A stretch of DNA of 64,000 bases from Laccaria trichodermophora (taxonomy: Eukaryota; Basidiomycota; Agaricomycetes; Agaricales; Hydnangiaceae): the NCBI GenBank assembly GCA_018417955.1, contig JACTVC010000041.1, positions 295,953-359,952 on the forward strand, written 5' to 3'. The translations under genes were made by a program, and so were the position numbers. This document shows positions 44,061 to 55,156 of this stretch, in pieces; positions within the stretch are counted from its first letter, which is position 1; every line of letters starts with the position of its first letter. The notes beneath the pieces were generated by a model. That model was not told where the DNA came from and made no database searches. It was given only the letters and a program-made list of their open reading frames with translations.

Positions 44061-46566
44061 CGTTCTGGGGGAGAAAGTCACAATGAAAACTTCCCTGCCC
44101 AAGCAAAGCTTTTAAACTATTCCAATGACTCACAGATGAGAATCCCTGAGCGTGTCTTGCATTTCACCTTAATAATATTTGCCTCAGCGTCAAGATAAAC
44201 ATATAGCAGCTGACCATATGTAAAGCAATGTTCCTGTGTGTCGAGCTACAGGTACACCTGTTTGTTCAGCGTTAGAAAAGTTTGGGGGCCATGTCGCACA
44301 TAAGTTCATAGCTATGTCAGACCCTGTCTGGACTTTTTTTTCAATGTGGGTGGGTCACGCTTGCGATGAATCGAATGGGGATGCCGAGATTAAATGTTGC
44401 TGCTATGAAATTCCCTTTCCTTGCAAATAGGCGACACGTTTTGACGCGTCTCTCCAATCGATTGATGTACAACTGGCGCGCGCTTATATCTATTCAATTC
44501 AGCAAACATGTGGGAGGGCTTACAAGGATTTAACTTGTGTAGAGTGATCCATTCGAACTCCGGCAAGTCGTTTCGTGGTTGAGAGCACAGAATGGAGCTA
44601 CGAGACCAAGCAAGTAATTCCAAACCAATCTTTAGAGGGATTATCATGAACAAGCCGCCTGAAGATAAGTATTTGTTGAACAGGCGAAATTTGCTTCTCA
44701 CGTTGGGTTTAAGTGGAGGAGATAAGATGGGTGGATTCCTCTTCATAGACCTAGGAGATGATGTAGGATCACTTCCACACCAGGGCCCTGGAGATAAAAT
44801 GTGCGTCAATTCGATCATCAGCACGCACTGGCGAGGTTGTCTCAAGGACCCGTCCTGACCGACACATCTGCAGTCTCTTCTCTGAGACAACAAACCGCGA
44901 TAAATCGAGAGTCCTGTTGAGATCTTGGGCTGTGGGGTCGTAAACAAACGGCACTCAGTTTTACAGAGCGAAGCACCTAATCATTGCCTTTGGCCGAAAA
45001 AGCGCCGGGTGGTGTTACATCTAAGCCCAAGCGTGGATACGGTCTGAAGGCTGATGGAATCATGTTAGCTATCTAACACAGTCTCAGTTTCATTTTATAG
45101 GATAGTAATTACCTGGTCGACAAAGAGAAGCGATGTTATTTCGCAAGTGCCTATGTAGTATAACAAAGTTGGACCCATAGAGCCGAGGATGGGCAGCAAT
45201 GTGACCCACCTTCTATACACGTTAGCGTCTTCAAGGCGTGGGCATGATCTAGAATTTTTGTATTCAGCCCCTGATCATGGGACGATATCGGCGTCTAGCA
45301 TCTATGAGCGCCAATGGCCTCAGAAGGACGTGTGTAGAAGGCAATTACTACTGTCACTGTTTCAGATCCAGGCTCTAAGTAGGTTCGGATTTCGGCCCTG
45401 AGAGCGACGTATAATCCACGCTTAGATGTGAGATGAACCTAGTGGTAGTGGCGTAAGTTGGGCGGAGGCCGTCCGATGCCCTGAAACTGAAAATACTCAC
45501 TAGATAATCGTTGCGTAGAGAGAGACAGTACGTGTAAGACGGCAAGAAGATGGCAACTAGGTGGGAAAGGCTAGGGAGAAGGAAGGAAATTTGCTGACAG
45601 GAATGACATTGGGAGCCAGATCTCGTCAATTATCATGAGACCGGGGAACGGACGCATCCACCGTCATTCTCGCCGTTTCCCTTTCGGCAAGGTCAAAGTA
45701 TTCTTGCATGTTTCTTTTGGCGGTCCATTGTACGGTTCACAAGTACGACAAGATAGACGAAGCGTGTTGGCGGTGAGATTGAGCGTTCATTTTCGGAGAT
45801 ACAAATCCCGCAGCGGACTAAAATCAAAATACGTGGGTAAGACAGACCCTTTGAGAAAAAATTCCTCTTTGTCAGTTATGTGGAAATCCATAACTCAATA
45901 TGTCACTCCTGACGAACCATGGTTTCCCCGTCGGCCAACAAGCCCAATCGTTTCGATTTGAGGCATGATGCATGTGAAGGTTCGTCAGCGTGCGTCGAAG
46001 TGATGATTGAGCCGACGGTACAGCCACTGGGTATACGGAAAAAGGAAAGGGTCGACATGTGCAATAAGCAGAGTGAGAAAGCTATTGAGGGAAGGAGAGA
46101 ACACCTGACGGACATGCTTGAACGTTGGCGGCTAGTAGAAAAGCGGCTAGACACAATGACGACTGAGGTAGTTCGGAATTTGTCGGTTTTGGGAAAGGCT
46201 GAGGTCAGATAGATGGCCGAGTGAAGAGGATTAAAATTTTGAAGGGCGACGATATCAGGACACTGGGAGCACTAGTTGGTAAAATGATTGAGGAAACGGC
46301 GAATTGCCTGGTAACGTGCTCACTGCAGTCGAGTGAGCACCTGCATTTCCATAGCGTTGAAGTTTTCAGATGGATTATCTTTCAAGGGTATGAAGAGAGG
46401 ATCATGGCGCAGCAGTCGAATGGCCTCTAAGTGGAAAGAAGAACACGACTTGCAAACTTCCGAGTCACATGTGATTCAACAAAAATCAACAACCATCAAC
46501 ATTGTGATGACAAATTTAAAATACTCGCACCCCACCTCAGGCCTGACGCTTCTGAGTGACAGAAGG
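44061..46566. other. No recognised gene; unclassified short ORFs
   Basis: Upstream of the lysozyme start. Minus frame 44390-44947 (185 residues) and plus frame 45919-46212 (97 residues, charged and helical, KKERVDMCNKQSEKAIEGRR) are open but show no domain that I recognise. Neither is called as a gene. Confidence 0.35.
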
Positions 46567-46610
46567 CCTCAGAGGCCGATTCTTTTGATGGTAGCAATTG
46601 GCCTCTGAGG
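46567..46610. repeat. Inverted repeat CCTCAGAGGCC...GGCCTCTGAGG
   Basis: An 11-bp inverted repeat (extending imperfectly to 15) around a 22-bp loop. The same arms recur at 49335-49378. Confidence 0.7.
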
Positions 46611-49334
46611 GGTATGGTCACTCTATCACTGGCGTGCAAATCCAAATCAAGCAAGCTTCTTTTGACGTCTAAAAATAGCTGGAGCGTCAAGGTGACAGCG
46701 CGCGGTGGCTGCACCGCTAGCCCACTATCCATTGCCGGCATTTAGGCCTCCTCGTAGCTTTCTCAGAATATGGGCACTCTATCAAATCTTGAAACCTTCT
46801 TTATTATACATTCACTCAGGATACAGATCATAGAGGATAAAAATTTATGCCAAAAGTGCATCGGAAGCCTCTTTGCGGGGCCGGCAGGAGCGCGACATCC
46901 TCCCCCGCTCCCATACAATAATGGCTACTGCTTGCATTGTGCAGCTGTGGTTCTGCTTTAAACAGCGGCGCCTGCATCTTTAGGTTTGGGGCTGACTGTT
47001 TCATGGGCCACGACTCGGACGTTCACCCACCTTAAGCAGGCTTGAAAAACAAACACAAAACAAAAACATTGTTCATAAAATTAGAAAAACATGTTAGTCA
47101 CTCCACCACATATCACGCTGTTTGTCCATAGATTATTTGACCATATGGCGTCCTTAAAATAGTATAACAGTTGCTCTTAGACTATTCTGATGCTCTGAAA
47201 ATGTGCCGCTACCTGCCTTTCAACAGGAAATCAGAACTTCATGTTGGTGCATTCTATGACATATTGAATACAGCTGAGAAATGACGTGTAGCTCATAGGC
47301 ATATTAGTTGCATATTAGCTTGCATTTAAACATCCAAACAACAAATTCTGCTCAATGGATGGTTTATTTCCTGGGACCGCTCTCAATTGCAGACAGCCAG
47401 AATAGATTAACATATACATCCGAGCACTGCTATAATTCATGACTGGTTTAGTTGGGAAGAGCAAAATAGCTTGGCGAGGTTCTTAAGCCGTGAATTATCG
47501 TTGGAGTTTCAATGAAGCCCCCCTGAGTTAATCACCGCATTTTTTCGCATTTAAATTATTTCTCGACGAGCACCTGTGACTTTTATTTTCTGAGGGACAT
47601 ACCACCAGGTACTATACAACAACTTCTACAATAACATGTACTCAAAACTGATGCGTGGGGAAAGGACACTGTTAGCTGTTTACCGAAACAGTGCCGTGAA
47701 ATTTACTTTACCTCTAGGCTATCTGCTTCAACCCTTATAGAAATAATATCGATATTGGCCATCGCATAGCCCGGTGCATGAAGAACAGTTTTATCGAGCT
47801 AGTATTGAGGAGGGAGGTAGAAGCGAGCCTCAAATTATATTTTTTTGGAGTAAAGGTCAGACGGCATATGCTACATCAAAGATTGGCAAAGATTATCGTC
47901 TTAAGGATTGTAGCAGCATTTACGGCCTACAATAGCTCCCTCCCCATGAATTTCGTCCTATGCCAAGCCAATTCAAGTACAAAAGAGTAATACTATATTT
48001 CTACGAATGCATGGCTGCCGTAGGATAGAACGAGTGCCTCCAATGTTGTTTTTCATATGTCGCACTGGCAGTCTCCACATCAGAATCTTGTCATTTTTTT
48101 ATTCTACGGCGAATTGGCAGCAAGGATAAAATACGTGTATTACAAGAAACAATATGGTAAGATCCCCTGATAATGTAACCTACACTCAAATAAAATGTAG
48201 TACCTGACCGACAGAGAGGGATAGGATGTCGGCAGAGATTGACATGTTGATAGAATTTGAGAAATAAGAATCGGGAAGCACCTCAATGCCTAGCTCGAAT
48301 ATGTTATGGTCGGAATACATTCCAAACAGAGGAGAGAACTGAAACTCACCGAATAGAAGGGGGCGAACGTCGTATGTCTTGTCAACAAGGGATCATCAAA
48401 AAAAGACGGAAATATAAATGCAAACAGTACTCACTCGCGGATCACTATCCACCTGTTTCTTCCATTCTTTCCTATCGCTGAAAACCTGGCAATGAGTTCT
48501 TTCTCTTCAGAGTAGATGTTTGGGTAGGAGGACGAACGTCGTGACAAAGAGATTTGATGAATGCGCGACGCATCAAGGTCTCAGCAGCGGCTGTAATCGG
48601 GACTCGGTTGGTGAAAGCACTCGAACCGTGATACCAATATGAGCGCAGAGATAGACGACAGGGAAGATTCGGAGTTGAGGAATATCTCAAACGTCGAAAG
48701 GTTCAACTGTCCATGTGTGAACGTCCTGCGCATTGGCCTCCTGAAGTCCGGTCACCCAGGAGGTTGAATTATAATAGACATACCTATCTGGATGGCACAA
48801 AGTCAACCGTCTCCCATAACCCCTTCCACAGCAGCCATAACGCCGCACAGTTGTTTAACGTATGATGTGTCGAGCCATCTCGCAGTGATATCTGGATGTT
48901 AGCAGCGGCGTGAATCCCTGTTTGGTGACAGAGAATGCTGGGCAAGGAGAGTAGGCGGGGTGTGTGGTTGGTGCGCAAACATGTTACTAGGGCGGAGGTC
49001 GTTCGTTGTTGGATTCGTCGCTAGCTAGTCGCCGTAGTAGAAAGCGAGCGCTCTGACTCTGAGTGCTCAAGCGCTCAGCGCTCAACGTTCAACGCTCGCT
49101 GTTTGGTGACGTAGGATTCTGTGCAAGAGACGTAGGCGGAGAAAGTGGTTGGTGGGCAATATGTCACTGAAGGGGGTGGAGGTCGTTCGTCATCGGAAGG
49201 GGTTCGTCGCTGGAAGCGAGCGCAAGCGCTCAAGCGCTCATGTGTAGCGTGTGTCCGGACACCGGCAACCATCAGCCGGAGCTATTTTTGGAACGACAGC
49301 GTGGGCATTGCGTGCGATGTGACAGGATTACCCC
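46611..49334. other. No gene recognised
   Basis: AT-rich in the first half with short frames only. From 48917 to 49243 there is a diverged tandem duplication. The interval is bounded by the two copies of the CCTCAGAGGCC inverted repeat. Confidence 0.35.
48917..49243. repeat. Diverged tandem duplication (about 180 and 145 bp)
   Basis: TGTTTGGTGAC...GTAGGCGG...GGTTGGTG...GGAGGTCGTTCGT occurs at 48917 and again at 49099. Each copy ends in clustered AGCGCTCAAGCGCTCA octamers. Confidence 0.6.
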
Positions 49335-49378
49335 CCTCAGAGGCCAATTACCCCCAGACAAAAAATTGGCCTCTGAGG
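49335..49378. repeat. Perfect 15-bp inverted repeat (CCTCAGAGGCCAATT)
   Basis: Arms 49335-49349 and 49364-49378 with a 14-bp spacer would form a stable hairpin; it is followed closely by CCCCTAG. The same arms occur at 46567-46610. Confidence 0.8.
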
Positions 49379-50203
49379 CCCCCTAGCGCTTAAGAAGCGC
49401 CAGGCCCGAGGTGTCGCACCCAACTCGCACCCAACAAAAACCAGGTCGCTCTCACTGGCTTCCCTCTTAAGACCGACAAAACGTCTTCAATTTCCTTAAG
49501 CGTTGTGTATGACACTTAAGGGTGCTCACAGATTTGCCAGTGCCAATCGCTATCACCCCCGGAACTTGGAAGTTGTGTTCAAGCTGCGCACAGCTAAAGT
49601 GGGTTCTCCGCTATTGGAATTTTCCCCGCCCACCTGACAGACAGAAATACTCTGACTTCAACAGAAGGCTGTCCTCCTAGGCCAGGTCAATCTGCAAACG
49701 CGAACCCGATTCTTCGTTGACTGTAAGTTCCAAGTTCACCGATTTAATACCGTGCAGACGCGCCTGAAACCTCTTGGCAGTTGTTTATCTAGGTCCTCCT
49801 GAAGTCACCAGTTGAAAGATTCGGCCCATGTCAGCAGCTAATTATATCGAGCCGCAATAGGATGCCTGCGGTTGACAGCGTGACATCATTATGCATACAT
49901 GCACAAAGCCCGGAATTCAAGCTTACTTCAAGACTCTAACGGTAAGCGTCCCTCTTTAATGATATCCTTTCGCTTGTGCTTTCCTTTTTTTCAGCCCTCC
50001 CTCGACTGGCACCTACCTCAGTGAGTATAGCTTACTAAAACGATTTACAATCGAAAACCTCCCCACTTGCTCTCCACCCTCAAAGTATTGACCCCTGACA
50101 CATGTTGCCGCACGATGCACGTTTTGGGGCAGCGCTCACACAGCCAGAGGGGATCGTCCAAAGATCTGGAATGTCGTGTATCTAATTAATGGCCGCAGTC
50201 TCC

Positions 50204-50210
50204 TATATAA
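50204..50210 (+). promoter_or_regulatory. TATA box of SSP paralogue 2
   Basis: TATATAA, 79 bp upstream of the ATG, in a promoter segment otherwise conserved with SSP paralogue 1, which lacks this exact motif. Confidence 0.5.
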
Positions 50211-50288
50211 ACAATCTCTGCGCCCACCTATCATTCTCTCCCCCTTCACTCATTCACTCCAACTCCATTCTCTCCACCTTTCCCGATC

Positions 50289-50746
50289 ATGCGCTACCTC
50301 CTCACTTTCTTTACGATCCTCTTCAGTGCGTTGCTTACATCTGCGTCGGCATCTCTTAGTCCATCACCGTCCCCTGTTCCCTGTGTATACAAATGCCCAA
50401 CGAAAGATACCGCCAACCATGCTCTCGCTACGCATGTTGAATCCAGCAACCCCATCTACTGCCAATATGGAGAGGGTTATTGTTTATACGTCAAGGTTTG
50501 CCGTATACCCTACCAAATTATTATGTATATCATCACTGACAAGTAAATTCCGATCAGACCACGGGAGTGTTGAGCTCTGATCACGACTCCGGACACTGCC
50601 CTTCGAAGGCCATCTGTGCAACGGTCAGCCGTCGCGCTGCTCTTCCTCAATCTCCCCGTCAGAAGTTCGCTCGCCAAGCCGATACTGCGGAGTTGAAGGT
50701 AAGGGATCGACTTGGATCAGCTAAGCGCGGGAAGAGGGCGGTTTAG
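50289..50746 (+). CDS. Small secreted Cys-rich protein, paralogue 2
   Basis: Two exons (50289-50495, 50558-50746; 62-bp intron GTTTGC...GATCAG) encode 131 residues. Signal peptide MRYLLTFFTILFSALLTSAS, then the same core as paralogue 1: CVYKCPTKDTANHALATHVE, IYCQYGEGYCLYVK, SDHDSGHCPSKAICATVS, basic tail ending SAKRGKRAV. Seven cysteines in conserved positions. Unlike paralogue 1, the intron contains stops, so splicing is required. Upstream (from about 49615) and downstream (to about 51080) sequences also match the 34.6-36.0 kb locus, showing a segmental duplication. Function unknown; secreted effector-like by profile only. Confidence 0.75.
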
Positions 50747-51080
50747 ACGCCGTCAGTGAGTGAATGGTGAGTAGTGTCATCTTGTCAGCTGGGACTCGTG
50801 GTGACGCATAAATGCTGTAGATGTTGACGCATGGTTTCACGATTTAACACTACTTTCACGGCTCACTCACGCTTTACGGACTCCTACGCCCCGATTCCTC
50901 ATACATACATCATCATCCAATCTTTCAGCGGACATGTAAATTTCTTCTACTTTTGGACTTGTTCTGGATATTTTGGACTCAAGACTGTATTGTTCGTATT
51001 GTACCTTACCTGTACATAGCGGGGACTCCTTGATTAGGCATACATTGGGTAGCCTTCCTTACTCAGGCCAGAGTGAGTCT

Positions 51081-51905
51081 GCAGATTGAAATGGTCTTAT
51101 CAATGGGCACGACGGCAGAAAAACATAACTAAATTTCCACTGGAACAAACCATGTCCTCTGAGCGCGTTTTCAAATCTCTTCTCATCCGAGGTGAGCAGA
51201 TACTAGCATGATCATTGATTTACAGCGTTTAGAGGAAGCACATGTGGGTATGCGCAGTGCGGCCTGGGGTGTATTCTTGGGCGGGGTCTGGGTATGGCGT
51301 GATATCATAATGGGTTTGAGAGTCGCGCAGAAGCAACTGCAGGGCCAAAACCAAGCCAAGACCACCGTGACGCGGCTACCTTCGGCTACGGTGTTTTTGA
51401 CTGTCCGGATGGATGGTTAGTTACTGGAACACCATACCCCCACCTTTTCCAAGCGCGTTATGGCGTCTCATCTGCTCCGTGCCACGTCTAGAGATAACCA
51501 AATTTTCAACTTCCCAATGATCGCACTCTCTCATTGTGTCACCCTACTAGTCGACCTATCGTTGACTCGCATCGGAATTCTTGCGGTGGAAAGTTACGAC
51601 GGGGATCCTTCCGCTTCTGTGAGAAGCATCCCACAGCTTTGATCTTTCGCTTTCCGTTTCCAGAGTAGTCACTACTCGATGCGACTTCTACAGGTTAGGC
51701 GTCCCAATAATGCCCCAGTGCTGGATTTCGTGTCTCACCCATCATGTCAGTGACCAACGCATGTGCAGGTCTCGCCGAGTCGGCAAGTGGACCCAAAGTG
51801 GACCCCGACTGACAACATTGAAGAACTTGTCCTTTCAAATCGAGCTCATCTATGGAGCCGAGGATCCCTTCTGCGGACTGTGTGCAGAACTGGAAATTTT
51901 ATCAG
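51081..51905. other. No gene recognised
   Basis: One 70-residue plus frame at 51208-51420 (MIIDLQRLEEAHVGMRSAAW) with a hydrophobic segment is open but unsupported. Confidence 0.3.
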
Positions 51906-51913
51906 GTTCCAAT

Positions 51914-54639
51914 CAAGGGGGTGGCGGAACGTGGATCCCGCATATAGGGTTAGGGGGGGGGGATCTGCTAGGGGGTCGAATTTTTTTTGGGACCTACTGT
52001 ATAAAGTCGTTCATCAGGAAACAGTAAATATATAGGTAGTTAATCAGCAAAATCCGTTGCGTGGGTACTTTTTGGTTCTTCGCCATAGCACGCAGTAGCC
52101 ACGGTTTGACTGGGTAGTTCGTGTTGCATGTACGTATACCTAGTAGCTTTCTGGCAAATGTCAGTGACCCCAGTATCCTTTCACCTGAGGCCTGTAGTTC
52201 TGGTAGAAAAGATAGTCCACACCAATGAGCAGTAGTAGTTAGATGAAGGTTCCGGAAAAAGATGATTATTTTGTGCGACGAAGTGACTTCCAAAATACAT
52301 AAAGATGAAGTAAATAATGTAGAAGGAAGAAGTTGTGGTGGCGAAGGTAGGGATTGAGAAAAAAATTGGGGTGCGTTGCAGGGGTGTGTACCAATAAATG
52401 TAGGCAAGGGGGTGGTTGTATTGGCCGAATTCAGCTGGCAAGTCGAAGATGAGCCTGCGCAACGCGGAGTCCTAGCGAGAGAACGGTTGGTGAGATGAAG
52501 GAGCGACACTTGAACATTTCGGGCTTACCACTTAAAGGGACCTCCGAGTAAACGATGAACAGGCAGAGCAGGGCTGCTATGAACGCCGCAACGGCGGTGA
52601 CATTAATAACTCCTCGCTATGAGACCGAGCCGCCTTCCTTCCATTTCCTTGCATCATGGATGTTGTCCCCTCAATGACATCGTTGGTTGAAAGGTCGCAC
52701 GCATACGCCACGTATGCGGTTGATATGTGTGCTGGCTCTGGAACCCGATGGGCGAAACGGGGATTGGAAGGCGGGAGAGTGGAAGGGGAGAGCGAGCTAT
52801 TACAATAGTTGTGTTGGGTGCATCGGAAGAGGGAAATAGAGAAGAGTCGGAGTCAGAGAGGTTTTACGCTAGTCGGCTGTGAGATGAGCAAGCACTGACT
52901 TCGCAGGTGGATCTGTCAGTGTGAAAAGAGGGTGGCCATGTGACAACTGATGAGGCAAGGCATCTGCTGGTGGGGCTGCTGATGGCAAGGCTCCAGCGAT
53001 GATGCTGAGGTTCCGGTGACGAAGTGGTCGATGTGTTGAATTGCAGTGAACAACATCCGCAATTCGTCCAAGTCCGTTGAAACTCCGACACCATGTGACA
53101 TTGTTGATTCTTGAATTTCCCAACAGGGAACTTCATTGTTCTTCCTTCCCCCACCACATTGCCCACTCGGAGTCTTAAGTCTTTCCTCTTCATTTTTCGT
53201 TAGTGCGTCCTTTCCTTCTTCCTCCACGTTCTCCGCATTCACAGTACTCACTGCCCTCTTTGTCTGCTCATCTCTAGTCTGCCCGTGCATTGATCTTCCT
53301 CATCTGTGTTGGCCGTACTCACACTCACCCTTCCTCGTTTCCAGTTTGTGCGTGCTTTCATCTGTCTTTGTCCACATTCGCCGTACTCACACCTCATTTG
53401 CTTCCTCGTCTCCACGCAGTGCTGACCAACTACCCTGATGCATGTGTAGCATGTGGTACGTATTTCCACCCTCCTCATCTGTGTTTGCCGTATTCACCCC
53501 CCCTTTCTCCCCTCATCTCCAGGCAGTGCGTATTTTTTTGTCTGTTATTGGTGTCTGTCGTACTCCCTCCTCCCCTTTCCTGCTTCACCTCAAGGCCCTG
53601 CAGACTTTTCTTGTCTCTTATCGGCGTTTGTCATACTCGCCCCCTTGCTCCCCTCGTCCCTAGATAGTAGAGCTCATGATTACTTTAGTAGCTTTGAATG
53701 TGTATATATTTTGTCTCTTGATACATAATACCAACTAATGCACTACTGCCATTTTGATTCCAAAAAATGACCAGCCACCCATTGTGTACTGTGGACCAGT
53801 AGCCTTCATAGATCAGAAACAATGCAAACGAGTCACGACCGTTTGAAACAACATATGACTGGACTTGGCTACAGAGCCCTGGTTGACGCAGTAGCTTCTG
53901 TAGATGCAGAACAACAGACACAATCAAGAGCTACCTACCGTGTTCAGAAAACTACTCATGCTACTGAGATTAATAGGAGAACTACCGCAAACTATGGATT
54001 AGGGGACTTGTCTACCTGGATATTCAGGCTACCAAGGTTATTGGTAACTACTGACTCAAGTCAGTTCCTCCTGATGTTCCAATTAGCCTTAATAACGCTC
54101 ACAAAGAAGTTGAAGCGTTCAAGTGTACACCAAATAGCTAATCTACAACTGAGAGCCAAGGCAAACCTTTTGTAACACCTGGATGCCGCGTTCACGCTGC
54201 ATTCAGTACGTACTACCCCGTGTCCAGGCCCTTTCAGGCTGCAAGCGCTCACGCGCTCACGATCCATTTGGGCTTCTCAGCTCTGGCTGCCGTATCATGT
54301 TTGTGCGCCCTGTGCTCGGCGTCCCGCTGTTCGCTACCCCAATGTACAACAAGTTCGGTAGTATGGGAAGCTGGAAGGGAGGGGCAACAAAACCAAATAA
54401 AAACGCAAGGCTAGCCGTTGTTAGACTTGTGTGGATATGGGAGTGAAGCGTCGTCGCGTGTAGAAACTCAAAAATGTGAGATGTTTTTAACATAGGAACT
54501 TGAAAAATATATGTTTTCGACATAGGAACTTGGAAAATTTCCTTTTTTGGGGGGGTCAAGGGGAGGGGGGGGTACGTCAAAGGTGCCCTAATTTTTTTTG
54601 GGACTGTATATGCAAAATCCACGTTCCGCCACCCCCTTG
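51914..54639. mobile_element. CAAGGGGG-ended element, 2,726 bp, perfect 8-bp TSD
   Basis: Inverted termini start CAAGGGGGTGGCGGAACGTG, with GTTCCAAT duplicated perfectly at 51906-51913 and 54640-54647. Subterminal G-runs and T-runs resemble the other CAAGGGGG elements. No transposase is present. A minus frame near 52380-52462 reads FDLPAEFGQYNHPLAYIYW, a segment I associate with large fungal transposon proteins, so the interior is probably a deletion derivative. The plus frame 53822-54175 (117 residues) is unclassified. Confidence 0.85.
53130..53665 (+). repeat. Degenerate pyrimidine-rich tandem repeats
   Basis: Five to six imperfect units of roughly 85 bp built around TCTGTSTTTGYCGTACTCAC and CTCGTCTCCAGGCAGTGCG, inside the 2.7-kb element. 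They keep several frames open by chance. Confidence 0.6.
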
Positions 54640-55156
54640 GTTCCAATGTGATTGAGACCTTCGCCTCGGATGCTCAATTACCAGTTACTGGTTTAGTAGA
54701 CGACTGGGGATAAATGGGCGAGGCTCGACTCTATACTTGCAAATGAATTTCTAGTGCTACGCTGCGTTCTTCGAACCCCCATTTCTTTATCACCATCCGT
54801 GTTGGATGAGCTTTCGGAGAAGTACCTTCCCCGGCTATCTGAGAATGTTGTGGTGACACATTTGTCCAAATGATCCTTCTAAAAACCATACAGCCTGAGG
54901 TATGCTTCTGTTTCGAAAAACTCGGAGTCCTAATTGACGGAGTACAGGGGGATGGATCTGTGGGAGTGAACCGCTGGATTTGCAACGCCTACCTCTTGAG
55001 GTATGATTCGAGGACGAGTCTCAAACATTTCTGCGTCAAATAGGGGTTGAATAGGGGTGCTTAGGTCCGGAAGTTTAACTTCAATTAGGAGTCTCCACGG
55101 TCTCTTTCGGTCAATTACACTTTGATTCACACATCACCTTCTACAACATCCGATAA

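Noticed and set aside
48917..49243. CRISPR-like spaced repeats
   Set aside because: Only two diverged tandem copies with no uniform spacer, and the genome is eukaryotic.
50289..50746. SSP genes as named toxins or hydrophobins
   Set aside because: The cysteine pattern does not match the eight-Cys hydrophobin order or any toxin family that I can name, so only 'small secreted protein' is supported.
52864..53728. Overlapping plus and minus frames inside the 2.7-kb element as a transposase
   Set aside because: The sequence is degenerate tandem repeat with pyrimidine bias; no hAT, KDZ or other catalytic motif was found.
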